Shown here piece after piece: positions 47,201-58,400 of a stretch of DNA of 64,000 nt (within the stretch, counting starts at the first letter, position 1; every line of letters begins with the position of its first letter). The position numbers and the translations under genes are program-made. Origin of the DNA: Tribonema minus (taxonomy: Eukaryota; Sar; Xanthophyceae; Tribonematales; Tribonemataceae); assembly GCA_017506865.1 (NCBI GenBank), contig JAFCMP010000001.1:744001-808000 (forward strand). The letters are read 5' to 3'. A model generated the notes under the pieces. The model searched no databases. It was not told where the DNA came from and saw only the letters and a list, made by a program, of their open reading frames with translations.

Positions 47201-47874
47201 CGCCGCGCCGCTGCGCGCGTCGAGCAGGCGCACGCGGCCGTCGCGGCACGCCGCCGCGACGCGCGCGCCGCGCCAGTCGAGCGCCATCGCGCCCACTGCG
47301 CTCGGCAGCGCCACGCACAGCGCCTCCGCCTCGCGCTCGAGGTCGAGGAAGCGCAGCGCGGCGTCGCCGCCGGCGCTCAGCAGCAGGCCCTCCGCCGCGG
47401 GGTGCCACTCGAGTTGGCGCAGCGGGTGGTGCCCCGCCTGCGCAGCGCAGCGCAGCGGGCCGCGCGTGTGTGTGTGTGTGTGTGTGCATCAGCGAGGGGG
47501 AGAACACCTGGGGGGAAATGATTAGCAAGATGGCTGGACCGCGGCAGTGGTGGCGCGGAAGCGGTGGCGGCGGTGTGCGTGATGAGCGTGGGTCCTCCCG
47601 CAGAGGGGGACGGCAGCTTGACAAGCATGGGCAAATAGGCGAGAACGACCGTCCGCCTTCCAATGAAGCAAAGGGGGGTTGGCTGCTGCATGAGGCGCCT
47701 GAAAGCGACTACGCCGCAGCGCAGCTCGCGCTCTGCAGCCGATGGGTAACGCGCAATTGACAACAGCGATGATACATCGAAGCGAAGCCGTGCTGATGAC
47801 GCGTGTCACAGGCGTGCTGGATGCCCAGCTGCAGAACCACCACCCCACAGCAGCAGCAGCAGCAGCAGCAGCAG

Positions 47875-47909
<35 letters not shown>

Positions 47910-50900
47910 TCACCAGCAGTAGCGGCGGCAGCATCATCATCACCATCATCATCATCATCATCAACAGCGGCAGCAGCAGCAGCGCTTGCCGCCCTGCCCC
48001 CCCCTCCTCACCTGCAGCGCCGCCGCGGCATCCTCCGCGCCCATGGGCCCCTGCGGCCCCCCCGGCGGCACGCACCACACGCGCAGCGACCCGTCCTCCG
48101 CGCCCGTCGCGAGGACGCTCGGGTGGAGCGGTGAGAACGCTAGCGCGCGCGCGGGCGCGCGGTGCCCGTTGAGCAGCGCCGTGCAGTGCGGCGCGACGCG
48201 CCCCGCCGCGCCCAGCGGTGAAACGTACACGGGACCGCCTCCGCCCACCCACGGCACCGCCCAGAACTCGAGGCCGCACGCGAGGATCGGCGCATCGAGC
48301 GCCGTCAGCAGCGGCGCGAGCCCCGTGACGGCGGGCGCGCCCTCCGTGCTGCCGCGCACGTGCCGCAGCCGGCTGCCGCTGGCCACGCGGAAGCGCGCCG
48401 TCGCCGCGACCGCCGCCGCGACCGCCGCCGCCGCCGCCGCCTCCGCCGCCGCGTCCGCCGCCGCCGCCGCCGCGGCGACCTCCGCCTGCGCGGACGACAA
48501 CTGTGGCACCACCGCTGCTGCCGCGTGCGGCGGCGGCAGCAGCGGCGCCAGGCCGTCCTGCGCAGCGTACTTGCCGCCCGCCTGCTGCTGCGCGTGAGGC
48601 GCGGCGGGCGGCGGCGGCGGCGCGGGGGCGATGGGCGCGAGCCGCGGCGGCACGTCCGCGCCGGCGAGCCAGTCTGCCGCCGCGAGGTCCTGCGCGGCCG
48701 CAGGGCACGGCGGGAAGAGCTCCTCCGCGAAGCGCGCGCGGTCGCGCCGCGGCACCTCGCAGCGCAGCGCCTGCACGCCGCCGCCGCCGCCGCCGCCGTC
48801 GCCGTCCACGAGCCGGTACAGGCGCGCGACCTCCGCGCCGGCGGCGTCGCACGCGCGCTTCGGCAGCAGCGCGTAGCCGCGCGCGGCGCCGAGGCGCGGC
48901 GGCAGCGCGGCGGCGGCGGCGGGCAGCGGCGTGAGCGCGCCGGCGGCGGCGTCGAACTCGAGCACGCGCGCCGTCGCGTCGCCGCGGCCGCAGAGGAAGA
49001 GGAGGTTGGAGCCGTGGTCGAGGAGGGGGAGGAGGAAGCCGCTGCCGGCGGGTCCGCCGATGCGCGTGCGCTTCACGGGGCCGGCGTCGAGCGCGCGCGA
49101 GTCCCATACCTACGGTAGTAGCGCACAGAAATAGGTTGGGGTTTGAGGGTGTCGGCGAAGGGAGCTGCTGAGCATGCAGCATTTCAACGTGCCATGATTT
49201 GCAGTGGAGACCATCAAGGCCACCTCCAAAGTCAAGACGCATTGGAGGCGTGCACTTCACGGGGCTGCTGCCGAGCGCGCGGGAGTCCCATATCTACGGT
49301 AGCACACAGACGGGGGTTGGGCATTGAGGGTGCAATTGAGGGTAGCTGAAGAGAAGTGCTGAGCATGCAGCATCTCCCCCACGCATAGATGTATGCACTG
49401 TGTCGCGCTTTGCAGTGGAGACCATCACAGTGATCTCCACGGTTCAAGGTGCCTTGGAGGTGCGCCTGAGAAACGTCGATGCGTTGACGCGAATGCCGTG
49501 CGAGAAGAGGGAACAGCGCACCTAATTAGTATGGGCGCTAAGTGTGCAGGCGGCGGCCGTACAGCAGAGGATGGCCAATTCAAGTACGAGGTCCGACGAG
49601 CGTAGGGCTGACAGGGTTCGCATGTGGCGGGAACCACAGCGCCCTGAGCTTGAATCAGGGCGAGAGCCGTGCAAACAGTGAGGTCAGGGTGCGTGCATAC
49701 ACTTTGGATTTTTGGTGCGTGCCATCATATCGTCAAGCCTGACTGCGCCAAGAGGGCAGATGCGAACAACCGCGCGTCAGAGTGGTAAAGCGCGCCCCCG
49801 CTACGCGTTTCACTTAGGGTTAGGGATAGGGTTAGGCCTAACCCTAACCCTGAGCGGCGCTGCGCTTGGTCTGCGCGGACACAGGTGCGCTGTGGAGCGC
49901 TGTGGCGGATGCGGCACGATCAGCGCCAGCCGCAACCCTGATGCAATTTCCGCAGCAACACCAATATACGCAGTAGCATGATCGCTGTGCCTGGTCACCA
50001 ACAGCCAACGCGCGTAGCGCCAACGTCCGGCATGCAAAACCACGCACCGTGCACTCCCGCTCGCGCGTGAGCGCGCCGGCGCCGGCGGTGATGATGTAGC
50101 TGCTGTCGTTCGCCCACACGGCGCGTGCCGTCGCGCCCTTGGCGTGACACGCCACCACGGCAACGCCGCCGCCGCCGGCGCTGCGCGGGTCGCGCAAAGT
50201 CAGCGCGCCCCCTCTGTCAGCAGCGATCAGCAGATCGCCCGCGTAGCTCCACGCCAGTGAGGTGATGGCGTCTGCGCTCCCGCCGCCGCCGCCGCCGCTG
50301 CTGCCGCTGCCGCCGCTGCCACCGCTGTCGCGCAGCGGGCTGCAGGACAGCACGGGCGCGTCCGGCCGCGTCTGGTCCCACACGTGCGCCGCCGCGCCGC
50401 CGGCCGCCGCTGCGCAGCAGATGGAATGAGGCTTAGGGTTTGAATTGGGTGAGGCAGTCCCCTTAGGGTCGGCAGCGGCAGCTGAGGCAGGGAAGGCAAT
50501 GCACTGCGTGCAGCGTGGGCGGATCAGAGCGGTGGTAGTGGAGTCGCGCAGCGCGGGCGATCCGTGGCGTTGTGCTCTGCGGCCCAGTGACGCTTCTGCA
50601 ATGCGGCGAGCGGCGGCATCACGATGCCTTGCGCTTCTGCACCATTGCTGCCGCCGCCGCAGCAAGCACTGGCACTGTTGCGATCTGCAATGACGCAGGT
50701 CAGCGGCTGTCTCATGTTTGCCACATGCAAGCCTGCTGTGCAGCAGTCTCAGTTTGCAGGATTCTGATGTGGAGGCGTGACGGCAGTGTGCGCAGCGAAA
50801 TTGCGGCAGAGCTGCCGCGTGCAACTGCAGAAGGCGGCGTGAAGCAGACGCTGCAGCGCATTGCGCCCTGCAGCAATATGTTGTGCTGCCGGTGTGCACA

Positions 50901-51590
50901 AAACGGCAACACCGTCACTGATGAGTGACGCGACTCTGTACATGCCTGACAGAGCTTCCACACGGCAAAGCGTCCGCGATCCGGGCTAGGTGATGCTGCC
51001 GTGCGCTTGAAGAAACACCGCAGCTGCACCGTGAGTGAGCAGTTGCCAGGCGGTGTGAGTGAAGCTGTTGAGAAATGGCAGTTTCGTTGGCTTAGAGCAG
51101 TCTCCATGTCATAAACATTGTTGAGCAGTGTCAACGTACTATCATGTAGCGTCTGGCAATTACCGACAATGGCGGGCGCAGAAGGATGGAAACAAGCATC
51201 CTGGCCGCAATCGCCTCCTCCCCCCAGCAGCGTCACCGCTGCCTCTGTGACGTCCTGCTCTCCAGTCGCTTGCCAGAGCCTCACGACTCCATCGCCACAC
51301 CCCGTCAGAAGCTGTGCATTGCCGCTCGGGTGCCAGGCCAAGCATCTGACTTTGCTGCCAACACGCACGTAGGCGCTGGGCTCCCGCGTCTGTTTGCTGC
51401 TCTCCGTGAGCAGCGCCACGCTGAGGCCGCCACCATCTGCATAGGCTAGCACTGTGTTCGTCGCAGCCAGCAGGTTGGTCGATGAGTCTTCCCAATCCCC
51501 GGGCTTAGTAGAGGTCATGTAGCTGTTTGCTGCATTGTGCAACAGCCTGGCATGCCGGAACTGCGTGCCACCTACAGTGGTCCTGCGCAT
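44201..51590 (-). CDS. CORO7: Tandem (type III) coronin, coronin-7-like
   Basis: WD40 actin- and Arp2/3-associated protein; coronin-7 members act in Golgi trafficking and actin control. Exons: 51590-51164, 50409-50048, 49109-48012, 47437-47147, 46697-46480, 44774-44201; in phase, 989 aa (human CORO7 is a little shorter). First cassette: TQFRHARL start motif near residue 9, blades GDGVVRLW and AAHVWD, TRERECTVWDSRAL, then LLFLCGRGDATARVLEF and YALLPKRACD, PRRDRARFAEELFPPC, which is the coronin C-terminal extension. Second cassette: SRLRHVRGSTEG, FWAVPWVGGGGPVYV, DGSLRVWCVP, GDAALRFLDL, DGRVRLLDAR, TLFTWDARS, and the extension VYFQDDVYRG and HMTPLSERPVD. The acidic C terminus GEEDDSDWDD with Trp matches the conserved acidic tail. 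Start is the ATG just ahead of the coronin signature; an upstream in-frame ATG at 51620 is possible. The 1.7-kb last intron is packed with exon 5 copies. Confidence 0.94.
45360..46480 (-). repeat. CORO7: Seven or more copies of coronin exon 5 tail, one inverted
   Basis: The last ~70-150 nt of exon 46697-46480 (minus strand GGCCTCATCCTGCTGGCCTC to GCCGTCATCAGGTGGGT) recurs downstream at about 46335-46425, 46215-46275, 46070-46155, 45995, 45935, 45805-45870 and 45695-45740, in decreasing similarity. At 45366-45440 the same segment (CTGGCCTCGCGCGGCGATGC, then ATCAGGCGGGTTTGGAGCGC) lies in opposite orientation. Linkers carry AACTTCAACTTCAAGTCA. The true donor at 46479 is set by phase with 44774. 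Confidence 0.92.
47849..47983. repeat. (CAG)n/(CAT)n microsatellite in coronin intron
   Basis: Compound trinucleotide run of CAG, CAC and CAT units about 30 bp outside the donor of exon 49109-48012. Confidence 0.95.
49085..49445 (-). repeat. CORO7: Copy of the head of coronin exon 3 with its acceptor
   Basis: The exon border at 49109 (plus strand CGAGTCCCATACCTACGGTA) is repeated at about 49275-49305 as GGAGTCCCATATCTACGGTA, together with about 160 bp of intron including GTGCTGAGCATGCAGCAT and GCAGTGGAGACCATCA. The unit is about 190 bp. Confidence 0.9.
49814..49851. repeat. Head-to-head telomere-like palindrome
   Basis: TTAGGGTTAGGGATAGGGTTAGG is immediately followed by its reverse complement CCTAACCCTAACCCT. 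The junction is AGGCCT. It is in the coronin intron 50047-49110. Confidence 0.93.
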
Positions 51591-52452
51591 CGCACAACAG
51601 CAGGCTTGCCAGCACAGCAACTCTTTCCAGCACTTTCAAGTCATGGGGGCACGTCACCGCGCACAGTCGACAGTTGGAAGATCAATGAGGTGCGTGCGAG
51701 GCTAGGCACTGAGTCCACACCATGAGTCGCGTCCACCATGCACAAATCAGCTCTCCCAGCTCAGGTTTGCTCAGCAACCCTGACGGGGGGGTTCACGGAC
51801 GATTGAGCAGGAGGCGCATGTGCAGCGCAAAAAGTGTGCGGCGCTGATGACAATGCTCAGCAGGCAGATCGTGTGTGTTTGTTGCATTTTCAAGAGACGA
51901 GGTCCTGCTGTGTTGACGTCATGCGACCACGGCATAACATGCTGATTCAATCAACCTGTCATTTCAATATGAAGACTGACCCTCTGCAGTATGCTATGTG
52001 CGCTTGCATGCCTGCGTGCTGGCCTTGATGGTGTTGCAACCCTGCGACCTGCAAATGTGGAATCTCGCAGGCTGCGCAGTCATGGGGTACAGTGCCCAAG
52101 GCAAGTTGCATTACTTTGATGCGCCACTATCTATTAGCAGCATCAACCTACCCCTGATCCAACATTAACCCCCAACGGTAACTGTGGACATGATTACCAC
52201 GAGCTTCCTTTTCCTAAATGATTCGTGATGCAAGTGTCATGTGCGCGCTGGCGACACCACCATGGCAGGAGCAGGCAACACGACACACAACAGCGCGCGT
52301 CAACATTGCCGCCACAAAATCGCTGTCACATGTATCACACAGCGCCCCGGTCACATGTGCCATCAGGGCTGAACCTCGTCGATCGTCGATCCAACAAACA
52401 CGCCACGACTTTCGTGTGCTAAACACGGTAACGTTCACAAAACAAAATGCTC
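51591..52452. other. Intergenic region between DENN-protein and coronin genes
   Basis: 862 bp of lower-GC sequence between the stop of the upstream minus-strand gene and the coronin start. It should hold the coronin promoter. No repeat or other gene recognised. Confidence 0.5.
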
Positions 52453-55400
52453 TCACGACATGGAATGCTGAACCGGTGACCCTGGCACCGTCGGCAGCGA
52501 CGGCGCGACGCCCGCGTGCGCGCGCGGCGGCGACGGCGAAGGCGACGCCGCCGTGACAGTTACGTCAGTTACGCAGTCGGCGACGGCGGGGCCGCGCAAC
52601 GCCGCCACCGCCGCCAGGAAGTTGGAGTGCATCTGCGTCTTGGTGAAGGTCGCGCAGAAGGCGTCGTCGTGCGAGTACAGGCACGGCAGCTCGCCGGTCG
52701 GGGCGTCGCGGTGGCGCTGCGGCCGCAGAAACAGCACAGTGGCAAGCGCGCGTTCGTGCGTGAGTGTGCACCACGGGCGGCAGCGGAAGCAGGAGAGGAC
52801 GCGGTGCAAGCGCGCGTTCGATCGTCAGCATGCCTCGTGGGCGGCAGCGGGAGCACAAAGCATGCGCACACGCGCTCGTGAGTGTGAAACATGGCAGCAT
52901 GGGCTTGCGCGCGTTCGCCAGCGCTCAACAGCCAGGTACATGGGGCGACGGAGAGGCCAGCTTTGTGGCGCGGGGCTGCTGCCGAGGCGGTGACCGAGCA
53001 TCTGGTGCCCGCTCGTCCCGGATGGCCAAGTAGCAGGGCGCGCTGGCCTGCAACGCGTGCGTACATGAGAGCGGAGCATGAGCATATGCGCTGCAGAGCT
53101 GCCACAAAGCAGTTTCGTTTCAGGTGCACGGGCAGCACGCGCGCCTCGCCTGCGCCTCCTCCGCCTCACTGCGCAGCGCGCTCTGATGCCAGCACCAAGC
53201 CTGATCGAGCACGGTTCACCTACGAAGCATCAATTACGTCTTGGTGACGGCAGTTTCGTTTCGTTGACGGCAGTTTCGTTTCAATTACGGCAGTTACGCG
53301 CGCGGCGACTCGCCTGCGCCTCCTCCGCCTCCGCCGCCTTGACGCGCGCGAACGCCGCCTCGTCGAATAGCGCGACGCGGTGCCGCCCCGCGCCGACCAC
53401 GCAGCAGCACTCTCCGCTGCCCGCGAGCAGGCTCTCAACGGCCGCGCGGAACACGCCGAGGACCGCCGCCGCGCTCGCCCCCCCCTCCCCCCACGCCCCC
53501 CCCCCCGGCGCGTCCATGTCCCCCAGGCCCGGCGCCAGCGCCTCCATGAGCGCGCCGTACGCCGCCGCCAGCGGCGCGAGCGGCGGCGGCGCGGCGGCGT
53601 CGGCGTCGGCGGCGGCGTCGGGCGCCCAGACGACGCCCGTGTCGAGGTCCGCGCGCACCGCGTCGCGCGGCAGCTCAAGCTCCGCGGCGTGCGGCGACAG
53701 CAGGCCTGCGCGCGCGCGGCATTTGGGGCGGTTCGCATGAGAGCGGGGCGCGGCGCGCTGAGCGGCGTTGCACGGCAGGCCCGCGCGCGCAGCGTTGAGT
53801 GCTCGGTGCACACTGCGCTGACTGAGCCGTTGCATGAACATGCAACGCCTGCCTGCGTTGAGGACCGCAAAAAACTTAAACATAATGCTTCAACAGCTGT
53901 GAAGCCGAACTGCGCGGCGTGCGGCGACAGCAGGCCTGCGCGCCCGTGTGCGGGGGTGGGAGGGGCATGCGGCAAGGTGCATCGGTTGAGCCATGGTTGA
54001 CCGCGGAGCGCCGGTGCTGCCCATTTCCCGAAATTTGGAGCAGGTAATGGAGATGCTACTGCTACGCCCCACGACAAAGCCCGCCTGGACTGCCGCGCAT
54101 GGTGGGCCAGCGCGCCGCAGCGTGCGGCAGCAGCGGCCGCTGTAAGAGGGCGTGTGCGGGACACGTGCAAGTCCGTGGGTCCTAACCCTAACCGCGATGC
54201 TGACACCAGCCCTGCGGCGCGCATTTTGCGCGCCACAGCCCGGCACCCAGACGAAGAAACGAAAGCTCCTGAGTGGCGCAGCAGCCAATGGCAGCGATCC
54301 TGACACGTCACCAGCACAAGCTTCCTCGACATGATGTGCGCAGACAGCAATGTCACCCACATCCGTGAGGCACGGCGCTGAGCACCGGTGCGCGCGCTCC
54401 GCGCATTTTTCACTCGCGGCGCCTGTCAGATGGCAGCAGTGCGTGCCACATGTGGCAGTGACATCGAAGCACTCTGTGACCGAAGCCCGTGCTGAGCGCT
54501 GCACATCAATTACCTAACCCTTACTGAGACATTAACCCTACCCCGACCCCTCAGGGTGCGGCGAGCGCTGTGGACACCTGAAAACCAAACCGACCCCCCT
54601 GACTGTGACCCTGAGCCGTAGCTGCAAACCCTAACACGTCATGCGCGTGCAAAGCGCAGCAAACGCACGCACCTATGAGGTACGGCGTCGGACACTGCAC
54701 GAGGTCCGGCGCCATCTTGCGCGGCAGCAGCGGCGCGTACACGTGGCACCACGCGAGCGGCCGCAGCAGCGCGCGCAGCGCCTCGCCGGCGAGCGTCAGC
54801 AGCGACGCGCGCCGCGACAGCAGCACGACCTTGCCCTCGCACAGCAGCGCCGCCACGAGCGCGCACACGTCGCGCGCGTGCAGGCAGCGCAGCAGCACGC
54901 CCATGTCGCCATCGGAGACGGGCGGCGGCGGCGGCGCGGCGGCGTCTGCAGCACCGTCGCTGCCGCCGGCGCCGCAGCTATTCTGCGGAGGCAGCGACGC
55001 GCGCTCCGCTGCCGCCGCCGCCTCGAGCCGCGGCAGCAGCTCTGCGGTGAGCGCCGCCGCGTCCATGTCTGCCCAGTAGCTCTCCGCGGCGACGCAGCGC
55101 GCCTCGATGGCGGCGCCGGCGGCGGCGTGGTACGCGCGCAGCGCGGCGCGCATCGCGCCCGCCGTCGGCGCCGCCGACAGCGCGCACACGCCGCACGGCA
55201 CAAATTTCGGCCACTCCTGTGCGGCCGCCGCCGCCGCAGCAGCAGCAGCAGCGGCAGCGGCGCCTCGCGGCGGGCTGGCCGCGTCGTCGCTCTCCACCTT
55301 CTCCTGCTGCTGCTGCGCGTCAGCCGCCAGAGCTGCAGCCGCGCCGCGCGGCGGCGAGCCTGGCGCGGGGCGCGGCGACGGCGGCGGCGACCGCTGCTGC

Positions 55401-58400
55401 TGCTGCTGCGGCAGCGGCGGGGGCGGCGGCGGCGCGTCTTTGGCGTTGCCCACGGCGGCGTCGCTGGGCGGCGGCGGCAGCGCCTCCGCCTCCGCGTCGG
55501 ACGAGCTGCCGCCGTCGCTGAAGTCGGCGTCCGCGGCGGCGGCGGCGGCGAGCGTCGCGGGCGTCGTCGCGCACGCGCGGAAGACGACGAGGCACGCGCC
55601 GTACAGCGTGTCGGTGCCGTCCTGGCCGGGCATCGCAAAGGTGAAGAGGCGCGGCGGGGGGGGGGCGTCGCCGACGCAGGGCCCCCCTGGCAAGGGGAGG
55701 CACAGTATGTAGCAAAGGGGGGGGGGGGGTTGAGAGGGGACGCAAGTGCAGCGCGGCAGATGAGATCGGTGGGGTGCACGCAGGAAGTGTCGTCCCCAAG
55801 CGGCGGCGGCAGCAGCAGCGGCTGCGCAGGAAGGAGCACGCCCCGACACTCTGCCGCAATGTGACCGGGCTGCCAGCCGCACGAGGCATTGTGAGCGCGC
55901 CGCACAAGCACTGCGCCCCGCAGCAGTGCTCAGGCAGCAGCGCTGAAGAGCGCCCCCACCCAGCGCTCAGGCAAAAGCAGCGCAATCGCAATCGGACTTG
56001 CGTGACCCGTTCTGAGCACTGCTGTGAGAGATGACCACGGTAGCGCGTCCACGCAAGCGGCGCCTTGGCAGGTTTGTGACTGGCGTCAGTGCAGTGCGCA
56101 CGTGCTCTCGAGGTGTCCTGCAACGCTCTCCCAAGGCGCGTCCTTGCGCAAGAAACATGACCCTAAGCCTGCAGCGGGCCTTCTGCCCCCATGTGTCCCC
56201 TGCTAGTGCCGCACAGGTCCCTGAAGCGCCAGCATCACGCACACAACAGCAGCTAGCGCGATGCAACGCGACGCGCTGCTGGTGCGGCGCGCTGCTGCAC
56301 ACGCAGCCCCAGCGCCGCCGCCGCGGCAGCAGCGCTCGCACGCTCTCTCACCCGTCGCCTAACCCTAACCCTAACCCTAAAGTCCCTGAAGCGCCAGCAT
56401 CACAAACACATCAGCTTAAACACAACTCAACTGGACGCACAGCTGCGCACGCGTGACAGCAGCAGCGCTCGCACACACGCTCACGCTCTCACCTGTCGCC
56501 CCCGCAGGCGGCAGGTCCGGGCACAGAAACGGCGCCGCGCCCTTTGGCGCGCGCGCCGCGGCGGCGGCCCTGAGGCTGAGCGCCGCCGCCTGCGTGATCG
56601 CGCACGACACGGCGCCGCGCGCGTCGCACTGCGCGTCGAATGCGAGGACCCAGTCCGCGGCGGCGGGCGGCGGCGGCGGCGGCGGCGCCTCCGTCACGCG
56701 GCGGCGGCCGAAGCGGCGCTGCGGCGGCGGCAGCGCGAGGTGCGCGCGGACGAGCGCGAGCTGCGCGGCGTGCGGCGCGCCGTCGACGTCGACCTGCGGC
56801 AGCGCGCCGCCGTTGGCGGCAGTCGGCGGCGGGCGCTTGTCGAGCTGCAGCGCGGGGGGCGGGGGCGGGGGGACAGCGGGGGCGTGAGTGGGTCAGAAGA
56901 CGGGTCTGGGGTTGCACATGCAGGTTGTTGCCAATGTGTTTGCGTCGACGGCACTGCTCTGTTGGCAACTGGTCGCAGCGGCGGCGCGATGCAGCGCTGC
57001 GAGTGCGCGTATGCAAGCGTACAGCGCGGGCGCCGGAACAGGCTGTGCTGCGCAGGCGCGCTCTCCCCGGGGCCGGTGCGCACGCAGAGCCGAGGCCTTT
57101 GCGCTGAGAGCGCGCCAGCAAGCACACGCTGAGTTGCCGCAGCAGCTGCGTGCTTCAAGCGATGTCGCAGCCAGGCAGGCAGGCAGCGCTCAGCGCCGCC
57201 AGCACGCACACACTGAGATCGACGCAGCAGCGGCGCGCATCGCGTGACGTCAGCGCCAAACAGCAGCAGCTCAGCGCACTCACGTGCGTCAGCGGCGGGC
57301 GGTGGCGCGAGACGTGCGGCGGCAGCGCGACGCCGCGCATGACGCGTGCCACGAGCGCGCGCGCGTCAACCTTGCGCCAGAGCTCGCCGAACGTGTCCGC
57401 GGGCGCGGTGGAGCCGAGCCGGTCCGCGCCGCCGCGCGGCAGCAGCTCTGCGCCGAGGCGCTCGCCTGTGGCGCCGCTCAGCAGGCCCGGGAAGAGCTCG
57501 AGCGCGATGTGCGCCGTGACGGCGGGCAGCGCGGCGCACGCGGCGCGGCCGAGCGCGATCTGGCGCGGCGGCGGCGGCGGCGCCGGGGGGGGGGGGGGGG
57601 GGGGGATGGGGGGGGGGTCGAGGTCAGGGGCAGCGGCGGCGGCGCGCTAGATTGCACCTGCTTCTTGATGGTAGATTATGTGTAAAGTTTGAAGTACGCG
57701 TGAAGCTGATAGATTATGTGTAAAGTTTGAAGTACGCGTGAAGCTGATCACAAAGTACCACTTGCGCACTGACAGCGCCGTCGACGGCAGGATGGCATGC
57801 GCGCACAGCGCCCGCGGCAGCAGCGCCGCGCGTATCGTCACCGCAATGCCTCGTCGTCATCAGCGCGAGCGCCGCCGTCGCCAAACCCACACCGTCCTGC
57901 ATTGATGATGCGTTGAGATGATGAGCGCTCGCGCAGCGGCGCCGTGCACCACACATGCGCACTCACCGCGCCGTCGATGGGCATGGCGGAGAGCGCGCGC
58001 GGCGCGGCCGGCAGCGCCAGCGCCGCCAGCGTCGTCGCCGCCGCTGCCGCGCCGCTGCTGCCGCTGCCGCCGCCGCCGTGTGCGCCGCCGCCGCGCGGCA
58101 GCTCCAGCGGGAAGTGCGCGTCCGGCGACAGGTGGAAGTCCCACAGGTGCACGACTGACGCCAGCAGCCGCAGGCGCGCGGATTCGACGGCGTCGTCTGC
58201 GCCTGCGTCTGCGTCTGCGTCGCCGTTGCAGTCGCGGCCTGCGGCGTGGTGCCGAGCGCTGCTGCTGCCGCTGCCCTCGAGCACCGCCAAGCAGGGGACG
58301 ATCTGCGGGGGTGAAGAAAGTTGGTCAGGGGGGTGTATTGGGGGGGGGGGGGGGGGGGATGAACTTCAAGGTGAGCACTGCCACAGAGTCACACCCTCAT

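Noticed and set aside
47806..49260. 484-codon minus-strand open frame
   Set aside because: It is a shifted frame over the coronin exon 49109-48012; the in-phase frame matches coronin motifs while this one is low complexity.
54641..55864. 407-codon open frame on the plus strand
   Set aside because: It lies antisense to the cDENN/uDENN exon, is almost all Arg, Ala and Gly, and exists because GC-rich codon runs lack stops in every frame.
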